A DNA stretch of 5,330 bases from JAUSFM01 sp964343705 (GCA_964343705.1 CAYFJX010000026.1:1-5330), one strand, 5' to 3'; numbered from the stretch's first letter, positions 1-5,304 are shown. A program made the numbers and translations. Notes: a model not told the origin generated them from the sequence alone.

Positions 1-20
1 AAGCCATACTTCACAACCTT

Positions 21-28
21 TTTTTAAA
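21..28 (+). promoter_or_regulatory. possible TATA box for the structured RNA
   Basis: TTTTTAAA lies about 26 nt upstream of positions 48-52, just before the first base-paired nucleotide of the structured RNA (56). This is the spacing expected between an archaeal TATA box and its start site. The bases before it (CACAACC) are a poor BRE. The T-run at 19-25 could instead be a T-rich terminator for a plus-strand gene left of the window, or, read on the other strand, a TATA box for a leftward gene. This is the weakest of the promoter calls. Confidence 0.28.
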
Positions 29-47
29 CCTAATCAGACTCTCGGGA

Positions 48-236
48 CACACCCCCATGGAGGATAGTCAACTTAAGTGTCGGACTGTGGCGATAGTGCT
101 GCGGAGTTGTTACTAGGCGCAATCCAGCGCCCAGTAAATAACGCTGGAAGCCCTGCAAACAATCGGGCTTCCGGCTGATAAACTCCAAGGCAGCACTATC
201 ACAAAAGACACCTAACATGACTTAACATATCCATGA
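48..236 (+). ncRNA. unrecognised structured RNA with a three-way junction
   Basis: Paired segments, outside in: CATGGA 56-61 with 230-235; AGTCA 66-70 with 218-222; TTAAGTGTC 73-81 with 207-215 (one A-C mismatch); an internal loop 82-91/201-206; then GATAGTGCTGC 92-102 with 190-200 and GGAGTT 103-108 with 181-186, separated only by the bulge AAG 187-189. The 17-bp helix opens into a three-way junction. Hairpin A is 110-120 with 127-137 (one A-C mismatch, loop AATCCA). Hairpin B is 143-153 with 165-175 (11 bp including one G-U, loop of 11 nt). The core 92-200 is about 53% GC, above the flanking genes, a known mark of ncRNAs in AT-rich archaea. I found no SRP helix-8 motif, RNase P core, tRNA T-loop or C/D boxes. 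The plus strand is favoured by a possible TATA box at 21-28. The ends are approximate. Alternatives are a 5' leader of the CNNM gene, a minus-strand RNA, or a small palindromic element. Confidence 0.6.
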
Positions 237-241
237 CAAAC

Positions 242-249
242 TTTAAAAA
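242..249 (+). promoter_or_regulatory. TATA box of the CNNM-type gene
   Basis: TTTAAAAA is preceded by the A-rich BRE-like ACAAAC at 236-241. Its centre is about 30 nt upstream of the ATG at 276, so transcription would start near 270-273 and leave a leader of only 3-6 nt. The element begins right after the last paired base of the upstream RNA (235). That argues that the RNA and this gene are separate transcription units. Confidence 0.45.
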
Positions 250-275
250 GGCGGAGAACCTAAGATGGGGTATAC

Positions 276-1367
276 ATGGAGACAACGCACATCCTTATTA
301 CTGTAATCCTGGTGGTATTGTCAGGTATTTTCTCAGGTCTTAATCTTGGCCTGCTTAGTTTAGATCTTGACTTTTTGAAGCGTAAGGTTAGCATGAACAA
401 CAAGTATGCTGCACGTATTTACCCCCTACGGGAAAAAGGTAATCTATTGCTTTGTACGCTTTTGGTAGGGAATGCAGCTGTTAACGCAATTCTAGCAGTC
501 TTTCTTGGATCTTTGACAACAGGTGTAATAGCAACATTGGCAGCTACAGGACTTATAGTTACTTTTGGTGAGATTCTCCCACAATCATTTTTTGCAAAAC
601 ATGGCTTAAAATGGGGGGCAAAAACAGCTTGGATTGTTGATATCTTTATGTTTTTCTTGTACCCTGTGTGTAAACCAATTGCAATGATGCTAGACCACTC
701 ACTTGGTGGGGAACTTCCTACTAAGTTTTCAAGAAGGGAATTTCGTTTATTTCTTAAACAACAAAAACAGCGAGCACATGACATAGCACATCACGAGTTT
801 GACTTGCTTGAGAAAGGACTTGTGTTCTCAGAAAAAACAGTTAAAGATGTTATGACGCCAAGAACACGAACGTTTTTTATCTCACGTGATACACAGCTTA
901 ATCACGAAGTGCTCATAAAGATTCGTAAACATGGGCATTCACGGATGCCAGTATATGATAAACTGCATGACAAAGTTGTTGGTCTTTTGTATTCTAAGGA
1001 TCTTATTGAGGTTGATCCTGATGATGAAACTCCTGTATGGCAAATTATGCGAAAGAAAATGGATTACATTCAAGATACTGACAAGCTTGACAAGGTTCTA
1101 AAACTCTTTAAGAAAAAACGTGTGCACTTATTTATTGTACGGGATGAGTTTAAAGGTATGTCAGGTATTGTGACACTTGAAGATGTTCTCGAAGAAATTG
1201 TTGGTGAAATTGTCGATGAGTATGATGTAATGGTTGATATGCGAGCTGTGCATAAAGGTCTTCGAGCAAAGGCTAAAAATAAAAGTAAGCCTAAAAAGAC
1301 AATAAAGAAGACCAAAAGGGTAAAGAAACGAACACAGCGGAAACGTGCGAGAGTTAATAAACGTTAG
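276..1367 (+). CDS. CNNM/CorB-CorC family membrane protein (DUF21 + CBS pair)
   Basis: A 363-residue membrane protein likely to export or sense Mg2+. The DUF21/CNNM transmembrane domain spans about residues 1-145, with hydrophobic segments near 5-27, 56-78, 83-103 and 115-138. It carries the family signatures SGIFSGLNLGLLSLD (16-30), GNLLLCTLLVGNAAVN (55-70) and GEILPQ (98-103). After a linker, a CBS pair follows: DVMTPR (191-196), SRMPVYD (222-228) and GIVTLEDVLEEIVGEIVDE (297-315). In the family this pair binds ATP-Mg and controls transport. By memory, several motifs resemble metazoan CNNM proteins closely (FSGLNLGL, the LLCxLLxGN block, VDPDDxTP at 246-253). The transporter-associated CorC_HlyC domain common in bacterial CorC proteins appears absent. 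Residues 330-363 form a Lys/Arg-rich tail without acidic residues, presumably cytoplasmic. ATG 276 is chosen because the first transmembrane segment starts right after it and the TATA spacing fits; the ATG at 265 is out of frame. Transport function and ion are inferred from the family. Confidence 0.93.
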   Translation: METTHILITVILVVLSGIFSGLNLGLLSLDLDFLKRKVSMNNKYAARIYPLREKGNLLLCTLLVGNAAVNAILAVFLGSLTTGVIATLAATGLIVTFGEILPQSFFAKHGLKWGAKTAWIVDIFMFFLYPVCKPIAMMLDHSLGGELPTKFSRREFRLFLKQQKQRAHDIAHHEFDLLEKGLVFSEKTVKDVMTPRTRTFFISRDTQLNHEVLIKIRKHGHSRMPVYDKLHDKVVGLLYSKDLIEVDPDDETPVWQIMRKKMDYIQDTDKLDKVLKLFKKKRVHLFIVRDEFKGMSGIVTLEDVLEEIVGEIVDEYDVMVDMRAVHKGLRAKAKNKSKPKKTIKKTKRVKKRTQRKRARVNKR

Positions 1368-1375
1368 CGTAGAGA

Positions 1376-1756
1376 TCAAACAGTCTCCAAATCCTTCCTT
1401 AAGGGCATTGAACAATCAAGCTTTAGAACTTCTTGTATCGGCAACCACTTGTACTCAGTGTGCTCTTTGTTGAGTTTTATAGTGCCGCTTTTGATTTTAC
1501 AAACAAACCATTTTCTTTCCCATGCAAGGCCGTTATCATTGTACTTAAATAGTCCTGGACCTCGGTGCACGTCAAAATCAGTAATGCCAATCTCTTCAGC
1601 AACTTCACGGCGTAGACACTCATCGTGTTCTTCTCCTTCTTCAAGCTTGCCTGCAACTAAATCCCACTTGTTAGGATACATACGCTTATGAGGTGAACGT
1701 TTTAGTATGAGAATCTCATTGTTGTCATTGATAAACACTGCTGCGACGGTTTTCAT
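1376..1756 (-). CDS. Nudix hydrolase (MutT-like)
   Basis: A 126-residue Nudix hydrolase. Such enzymes cleave nucleoside diphosphates linked to another group (X), with Mg2+ or Mn2+ held by the Nudix box. The box is perfect, G-x5-E-x7-REV-x-EE-x-GI, at residues 36-58 counted from the chosen start, so the catalytic glutamates are intact. The N-terminal strand MKTVAAVFINDNNEILILKR and the motif NKWDLVAGKLEEGE are typical of the fold. The substrate cannot be read from sequence; an oxidised-nucleotide or isopentenyl-diphosphate-isomerase-like role would be guesses. The ATG at 1756 is chosen: it begins at the first conserved strand and lies 10 nt after the argS stop. An in-frame TTG at 1789 would add 11 residues overlapping argS and looks unlikely. 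No good Shine-Dalgarno sits at normal spacing, so reinitiation after argS is plausible. The end lies 8 nt from the convergent CNNM-type gene. Confidence 0.92.
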   Translation of the reverse strand: MKTVAAVFINDNNEILILKRSPHKRMYPNKWDLVAGKLEEGEEHDECLRREVAEEIGITDFDVHRGPGLFKYNDNGLAWERKWFVCKIKSGTIKLNKEHTEYKWLPIQEVLKLDCSMPLRKDLETV

Positions 1757-1766
1757 TAGATCTACT

Positions 1767-3548
1767 CTACATCTCCTTGGGAGCTTCAATTCCTAACAGT
1801 CCTAAACCAATCTCCAGCACATGTCGTGTACAATCAGCAAGCAGTAATCGTGCATTGCGTTGTTTAACATCTTCTATAAGGATAGGGCAGTTGTGGTAAA
1901 AGTCATTAAATGCTTGTGCAATGTCAATCAGGTTGTTTGCAACTAAGTTTGGCTTGTATTTCTTACCAGCTTCTGCGATAATGCTGGGGAAATTGTACAG
2001 TAACTTAATGAGTCGTGCTTCACTGCCATGCGTTAGCTGGTTGTAGTCAATTTTACTGTTAGCAAAATAATCTTTAAGAAGTTCGCTTGTGTCAGGTGCT
2101 TGTTTGTCTTCAGCAATATGTTTCTTGCGTACTTCATCTAGTTCAGGGCCATGTTGTTCCATGAACTTACGGAACACAGCACAAATTCTAGCATGTGCAT
2201 ATTGTACATACGGTCCTGTTTCACCTTCAAATGATATGGATTCTTTTGGATTGAACAAAATGTCTTTGACTGGATCTATTTTTACAATAAAGAATTTGAG
2301 TGCACCTAATCCAATTTGCCATGCGCGTTCTTCAACAACTTCCTCTGCTAGATCATTGTGTCGCTTTCGTATTTCAACAGCAGCAAGATCTTTCATGTTT
2401 GCCATAAGGTCATCTGCGTCCACAACAGTTCCCTCACGTGATTTCATACGGCCTTCAGGCAGGTTTACTAAGCCATAACTCAAGTGGTGGCATGAATCTG
2501 CCCATGAGTGTCCAAGCATATCAAGTAATTTGAATAAAACTTTGAAATGGTAATTTTGTTCATGTGCAACAATGTAAATTGACGTGTCTAGCTGGTAATC
2601 TTTTGTTTTTTGAATAGCAAGGTACAAATCTTGGGTTATGTAAATACAGGTGCCATCAGGTCGAAGCAAGACTTTTTTGCCAAGCTTGTCTTCTTCAAGG
2701 TCAGCATACACTGCACCATCGTCATCTTTTTTGAAAATTCCTTTTTTGAGTCCATCAAGAACAATTTCTTTTCCTTTTGTGTAAAAGTCACTTTCATAGT
2801 AGTACTTGTCAAAGTTAACACCAAAACGCTCATAGGTTTCTTCAAATCCTCCGTATGCCCATGAACTCATAAGTTTCCATAGCTCTCTTACTTTTTCATC
2901 GCCATTTTCCCATTTCACCAGCATTTCTTGTGCTTCAGCTTCAAGTCCTGGATTTTCTTTGAGTCGCTTGCTGAACTCTACATAGAATTTACCTACAAAA
3001 TGATCTGTTTTAATGTCTGGAAGCTTGTTGTCTCCCCATTTTTGGTAGGCAAGCATTGACTTACAGATATGGACGCCACGATCATTGTTAAGGTTTGCTT
3101 GAATCACCTTGTTGCCAAGAAATTCAAAAATGTATGACATGCTTGATCCAAGCACCATGTTTCGTATGTGTCCAAGGTGTAATGGCTTGTTAGTATTTGG
3201 TGAAGGGTATTCTATGAGAATTGTTTTCTTGTCAATCTGGTCTGGCTTGCCATACTCATCTTGTTGCTTTTGAATTCTTGGCAAGACAAACTTTGCAATG
3301 TCTGATGATTCAAGAAAGAAATTGATGTATGGTCCTGTTGCTTTGATTTTTTTGAATGGCTTTTGTGGTTGTGCATGCTTGGCAACCTCTTCAGCTATTT
3401 TAGCAGGAGCCTTTTTCATTTCTTTTGCAAGATGAAAACAAGGATACGCATAATCACCTAGCTCATCGCCAGGAGGGATTTCTATTTGCTCTGCATCAAC
3501 AGGGATGTGCTGCTTAAGAATTTTGAGAATTACTTTTTTAGGGTCCAT
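1767..3548 (-). CDS. argS: arginyl-tRNA synthetase (class I)
   Basis: Joins arginine to tRNA-Arg using ATP in the cytoplasm. The 593 residues are a full-length ArgRS. The N-terminal tRNA-recognition (Add1) domain covers about residues 1-95. The Rossmann catalytic domain has the HIGH motif as HLGH (124-127) within PSPNTNKPLHLGHIRN, then RPDGTCIYITQDL (296-308) and the KMSKS-loop equivalent MKSREG (368-373). The DALR-type anticodon-binding helical domain begins near GPYVQYAHARICA (445-457). The C-terminus LLGIEAPKEM is the typical ArgRS ending, so the protein is intact. The start is the ATG at 3548, 3 nt after the stop of the membrane-protein gene upstream. No clear Shine-Dalgarno is present, because the upstream sequence is that gene's lysine-codon tail. 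Translational coupling is therefore likely. The Nudix gene follows after 10 nt, which suggests one mRNA. Confidence 0.98.
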   Translation of the reverse strand: MDPKKVILKILKQHIPVDAEQIEIPPGDELGDYAYPCFHLAKEMKKAPAKIAEEVAKHAQPQKPFKKIKATGPYINFFLESSDIAKFVLPRIQKQQDEYGKPDQIDKKTILIEYPSPNTNKPLHLGHIRNMVLGSSMSYIFEFLGNKVIQANLNNDRGVHICKSMLAYQKWGDNKLPDIKTDHFVGKFYVEFSKRLKENPGLEAEAQEMLVKWENGDEKVRELWKLMSSWAYGGFEETYERFGVNFDKYYYESDFYTKGKEIVLDGLKKGIFKKDDDGAVYADLEEDKLGKKVLLRPDGTCIYITQDLYLAIQKTKDYQLDTSIYIVAHEQNYHFKVLFKLLDMLGHSWADSCHHLSYGLVNLPEGRMKSREGTVVDADDLMANMKDLAAVEIRKRHNDLAEEVVEERAWQIGLGALKFFIVKIDPVKDILFNPKESISFEGETGPYVQYAHARICAVFRKFMEQHGPELDEVRKKHIAEDKQAPDTSELLKDYFANSKIDYNQLTHGSEARLIKLLYNFPSIIAEAGKKYKPNLVANNLIDIAQAFNDFYHNCPILIEDVKQRNARLLLADCTRHVLEIGLGLLGIEAPKEM

Positions 3549-3551
3549 GTT

Positions 3552-3815
3552 TTATCGCTTCTTTTTCTTTGATGCACTTTTTGCTTTGTTGTTTCTTTTT
3601 TTTAAGCTTGGCATTCTTTTTTTAATTCTGTCAAGATCATGTTTTATTTGCATAAGTATCTGCCGATTTTTACGTTCATAAAAAAAGCGTATAATAAAAA
3701 AGATAACATACAACCCAAATAAACCACCCACAAGCAGTTTTATTTGGTTCATAACTATTGCAATTAGATCTCCTAATGGTTGTAATACTTCAGGTAGGTG
3801 AGAAGGTTCTATCAT
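3552..3815 (-). CDS. small single-pass membrane protein with basic tail
   Basis: An 87-residue protein I cannot assign to a named family. Residues 1-25 are amphipathic and mildly acidic. One membrane segment spans about residues 26-46 (KLLVGGLFGLYVIFFIIRFF). It is followed by a charged, probably helical stretch (47-68, ERKNRQILMQIKHDLDRIKK) that could form a short coiled coil, then a Lys/Arg/Ser tail ending SASKKKKR. The positive-inside rule puts the C-terminus in the cytoplasm. Expression as a real gene is supported by GAGG (complement of 3823-3826) 7 nt upstream of the ATG at 3815 and by the 3-nt junction with argS. The basic tail could touch RNA, acidic lipid or an acidic protein, but nothing shows which. 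A small membrane scaffold is only a guess. Confidence 0.8.
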   Translation of the reverse strand: MIEPSHLPEVLQPLGDLIAIVMNQIKLLVGGLFGLYVIFFIIRFFYERKNRQILMQIKHDLDRIKKRMPSLKKRNNKAKSASKKKKR

Positions 3816-3822
3816 TATGTTG

Positions 3823-3826
3823 CCTC
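3823..3826 (-). promoter_or_regulatory. Shine-Dalgarno of the small membrane protein
   Basis: GAGG, read on the minus strand, lies 7 nt before the ATG at 3815. It fixes that start and shows that the gene is translated from an internal position on its mRNA, unlike the apparently leaderless 73-aa gene upstream. The adjacent TACAAAAAAA (complement of about 3832-3840) is A-rich, but I do not call it a promoter. Confidence 0.5.
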
Positions 3827-3856
3827 TTAGTTTTTTTGTACAGGAGATTTGAAGAC

Positions 3857-4078
3857 TTACTTGCCATTAATTTTTATCTGTACACCTTCGGTCTCTTCCT
3901 CACGCCCCTGTGCTGTTTCCTCAATTGCTTCCTTTAGTCGTCGCGCTTCGTCTTCAACTTTAACTAGGTATGTTATGTCTCCAAATTGTTCTTGAGCACA
4001 TGGCTCACAGTAACAGTCGGATGTGCCCTTAATGCAAAATACTGCGTCTTTTGTACAGATAAGACATTTCTTGGTCAT
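3857..4078 (-). CDS. Cys-rich putative zinc-binding protein
   Basis: A 73-residue soluble protein. The N-terminal half holds two CxxC knuckles, C5-L-I-C8 and C24-E-P-C27, about 15 residues apart. This is a spacing suited to one tetrahedral Zn2+ site of zinc-ribbon or treble-clef type. Two further cysteines, C15 and C22, could join the site or be redox active. The sequence FGDITYLVKVEDEARRLKEA (32-51) follows and predicts a strand then a helix. The C-terminus is acidic before a short IKINGK end. The pattern resembles short conserved archaeal proteins of unknown function that I have the impression of seeing in DPANN genomes, but I cannot name the family. The ATG at 4078 is chosen over the in-frame TTG at 4081 because the former fits a TATA box about 26 nt upstream. 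It leads the group containing the membrane protein and argS, after a 41-nt spacer. A role in translation or RNA binding is only suggested by this neighbourhood. Confidence 0.82.
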   Translation of the reverse strand: MTKKCLICTKDAVFCIKGTSDCYCEPCAQEQFGDITYLVKVEDEARRLKEAIEETAQGREEETEGVQIKINGK

Positions 4079-4098
4079 CAATCATAAGAATGCTAAGT

Positions 4099-4107
4099 TA
4101 TTTTAAA
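4099..4107 (-). promoter_or_regulatory. BRE/TATA promoter of the zinc-protein/argS group
   Basis: On the minus strand TTTAAAATA, within TTTTTAAAATA (complement of 4099-4109), is preceded by the BRE-like CACAAAG. Its centre lies about 25-26 nt upstream of the ATG at 4078. Transcription would therefore start on or next to the start codon, giving a leaderless mRNA. No ribosome-binding sequence lies before that ATG, which agrees. The T-run could also help end transcription of the 256-aa gene upstream. Confidence 0.5.
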
Positions 4108-4151
4108 AACTTTGTGCTTGTTAAGAGAATATTTAATGTCATTAACCCTTT

Positions 4152-4922
4152 CTAATTTGATCTTTCAATAACTTTGGCTGATATATCACGCACAGGTGCA
4201 AGCTCGTGGCAGGTATAGTCTCCATTGTTTCGTTGAAGAACAGCATCAATACGATTAAGAACTGCTTCTACTGCATCATGACTTAATCCTTTTTTATCAT
4301 CTCCACGTAAAGGGATTTCAATTCTTTTTGCAGCATAGGGTTCTGCTTGCTCCTGGTATAATTCTCCTGCAAGTGAGTTTTCTGGCTCTGCATGGTGAAC
4401 TAAGTGAACACGTAATGCACCTGATTCCTTCTTAGGTTTAAGCCATCCAATGGAGCAATTTTGTTTATCAAGGTATGCAGCAAGGGAATATACTTGTCTA
4501 TTTTGTTGTGAAGCGCGCATAATTGGTCGCATGGATTCTTTTTCATAATCAAAGTCAACCAGTTGCATAAGTCCTACAAATCGATTAACAAGACTGTAAA
4601 ATGTAGTGTCATGGTTATTAGGCCCAAGGTCAAAAGCATCTGGATCATTTGCTCTCGGAGCTGGCAGGTGGTTTTCTATACTCTTGTCTCCTGTTCCGTA
4701 CGTTAGTGTAAAGCCCTCTCTATTTGAAGGAGTCTTGGTCCATACAACGCGTGCTCGATCATATGTTTTTGTTCCAGGATTGTATGTTTTTAGTTTAAGT
4801 GTTACTTCTTCAGAACCATCGTCTGTTTTTCTAAATCGGTGTTCCACTGCTACCCTGTGTTCAAGAAATGCTTTTGTGAGTAATCCAACATGATCACTTA
4901 CGATTACTGGCTGCTCGTCCAT
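4152..4922 (-). CDS. unrecognised soluble 256-aa protein
   Basis: I do not recognise this protein. It has no signal peptide, no hydrophobic membrane segment and only two cysteines (C156, C238), so it should be cytoplasmic. Residues 1-75 look rich in beta strands (EEVTLKLKTY, RARVVWTKT, GFTLTYGTG). A Pro/Asn/Asp-rich loop covers 85-105. A more helical stretch with FYSLVNRFVGLMQLVDFDYEKE lies at 108-129, followed by strands (GALRVHLVHHAEPE, 168-181). The C-terminal helix HDAVEAVLNRIDAVLQRNNG spans 215-234. Alternating hydrophobic strands and uninterrupted codon quality support a real gene, as does its own BRE/TATA upstream. Histidines are frequent (ten), including H173, H176 and H177, but no catalytic motif is evident. 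The ATG at 4922 is chosen because a TATA box sits 27 nt before it, predicting a leaderless mRNA. The next gene downstream has its own promoter, so a functional link is not shown. Confidence 0.85.
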   Translation of the reverse strand: MDEQPVIVSDHVGLLTKAFLEHRVAVEHRFRKTDDGSEEVTLKLKTYNPGTKTYDRARVVWTKTPSNREGFTLTYGTGDKSIENHLPAPRANDPDAFDLGPNNHDTTFYSLVNRFVGLMQLVDFDYEKESMRPIMRASQQNRQVYSLAAYLDKQNCSIGWLKPKKESGALRVHLVHHAEPENSLAGELYQEQAEPYAAKRIEIPLRGDDKKGLSHDAVEAVLNRIDAVLQRNNGDYTCHELAPVRDISAKVIERSN

Positions 4923-4945
4923 GATCTGGGTGGGTATTCAAATGA

Positions 4946-4953
4946 CTTATAAG
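4946..4953 (-). promoter_or_regulatory. BRE/TATA promoter of the 256-aa gene
   Basis: CTTATAAG (a perfect palindrome) is preceded on the minus strand by GAAAGA, giving a good archaeal BRE plus TATA arrangement. Its centre lies 27 nt upstream of the ATG at 4922, so the mRNA is predicted to be leaderless. There is no Shine-Dalgarno between the box and the ATG. Confidence 0.52.
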
Positions 4954-4991
4954 TCTTTCTGTTGTATTATAATTAAAAAAATAGCAATAAG

Positions 4992-5014
4992 AAGTAAAAT
5001 AAAAGAGAAAAAAA
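4992..5014 (-). terminator. T-rich archaeal terminator after the acidic gene
   Basis: Directly after the TAG of the acidic gene the minus strand reads seven T residues (complement of 5008-5014), followed by CTCTTTTATTTTACTT. A second run of seven T lies further on (complement of 4974-4980). Hairpin-free T-rich tracts are the usual intrinsic terminators in archaea. The element closes the acidic gene's unit before the promoter of the 256-aa gene. Confidence 0.6.
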
Positions 5015-5170
5015 CTACTCGTCGTCCTCTTCTTCCTTTTCTTCTTCATCCAATGCTTCGTCATAACCTTGCATAAAAGCATCTTCTTCAGGAGAAAGTT
5101 GGCCGTCCTCTATATTTGTTTCTTCGTCGTTGTAGCTTTCTTCAGAAAACTCTTCTTCGTATTCTTCCAT
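5015..5170 (-). CDS. hyperacidic 51-aa protein
   Basis: A 51-residue open frame beginning MEEYEEEFSEESYNDEE and ending DEEEKEEEDDE. More than half of the residues are Glu or Asp, and there is a single Lys. The centre is less charged and looks like a short motif, GQLSPEEDAFMQGYDEA (23-39), which could be an amphipathic helix for binding a partner. No membrane segment or cysteine is present. It is likely disordered or partly helical. I recognise no family. That this is a real gene is supported by a complete expression cassette: consensus TATA at 5246-5253, Shine-Dalgarno GAGGGTG 7 nt before the ATG, and a T-rich terminator right after the stop. Acidic microproteins can mimic nucleic acid or dock on basic proteins or machinery, but any such role here is speculation. 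Confidence 0.72.
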   Translation of the reverse strand: MEEYEEEFSEESYNDEETNIEDGQLSPEEDAFMQGYDEALDEEEKEEEDDE

Positions 5171-5177
5171 ATCTAAA

Positions 5178-5184
5178 CACCCTC
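5178..5184 (-). promoter_or_regulatory. strong Shine-Dalgarno of the acidic gene
   Basis: GAGGGTG on the minus strand ends 7 nt before the ATG at 5170 and matches the anti-Shine-Dalgarno tail of 16S rRNA well. It decides the start of this very short gene. It contrasts with the leaderless arrangement predicted for several other genes here, and may mean stronger or differently controlled translation. Confidence 0.65.
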
Positions 5185-5245
5185 TTTTGTGTTGTCTCTT
5201 CTCTATTTCTATCGTCTACTGTCGGGTCTGTATGAAAGTAAATAC

Positions 5246-5253
5246 TATATAAA
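5246..5253 (-). promoter_or_regulatory. consensus TATA box of the acidic gene
   Basis: TTTATATA on the minus strand is the best match to the archaeal TATA consensus in the window, with CAATC before it in the BRE position. Counting about 26 nt down puts the transcript start near 5223, leaving a leader of about 53 nt that contains the Shine-Dalgarno. Confidence 0.62.
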
Positions 5254-5304
5254 GATTGTTATTGAGAATTAGTTATGTAGTATCCCGTTTTAACTACACA
5301 GTAC

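Noticed and set aside
175..182. hammerhead ribozyme core (CTGATAAA)
   Set aside because: The conserved CTGANGA is not matched, there is no GAAA in the right junction strand, and the two hairpins do not give the hammerhead layout.
209..216. Mg2+ M-box riboswitch start (GTTAGGTG on the minus strand)
   Set aside because: Only eight bases match the M-box opening, the strand points away from the CNNM-type gene, and the rest of the M-box core is absent.
30..218. 62-aa minus-strand open frame
   Set aside because: It lies wholly over the structured RNA, its composition follows the stems, and its peptide shows no domain or hydrophobic pattern.
48..236. SRP RNA or RNase P RNA
   Set aside because: The three-way junction recalls the SRP S-domain, but the helix-8 loops and GNAR tetraloop are missing. 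GGAGGATAGTC at 59-69 resembles the RNase P CR-I motif (GGAGGAAAGTC), but the partner strand does not form P4 with a bulged U, and the ACAGAA-type CR-V is absent.
419..784. 121-aa minus-strand frame (and 1070-1315, 1161-1415)
   Set aside because: Antisense shadows of the confirmed CNNM-type gene, extending at most into the Nudix 3' end.
1756..1789. longer Nudix protein from the TTG at 1789
   Set aside because: The extra 11 residues (LPRRCRVDL region) overlap argS and do not resemble the family N-terminus. The ATG at 1756 starts exactly at the first conserved strand.
2089..2478. 129-aa plus-strand open frame (and 2610-2864, 1449-1691, 4606-4893)
   Set aside because: They are antisense to argS, the Nudix gene or the 256-aa gene. 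Their peptides are Ser/Cys-rich with no domain, and the opposite frames are confirmed or strong genes.
4894..5082. 62-aa minus-strand frame
   Set aside because: It overlaps the hyperacidic gene out of frame and runs through its terminator and the next promoter. The peptide is low complexity (K-rich, then F/Y/N-rich).
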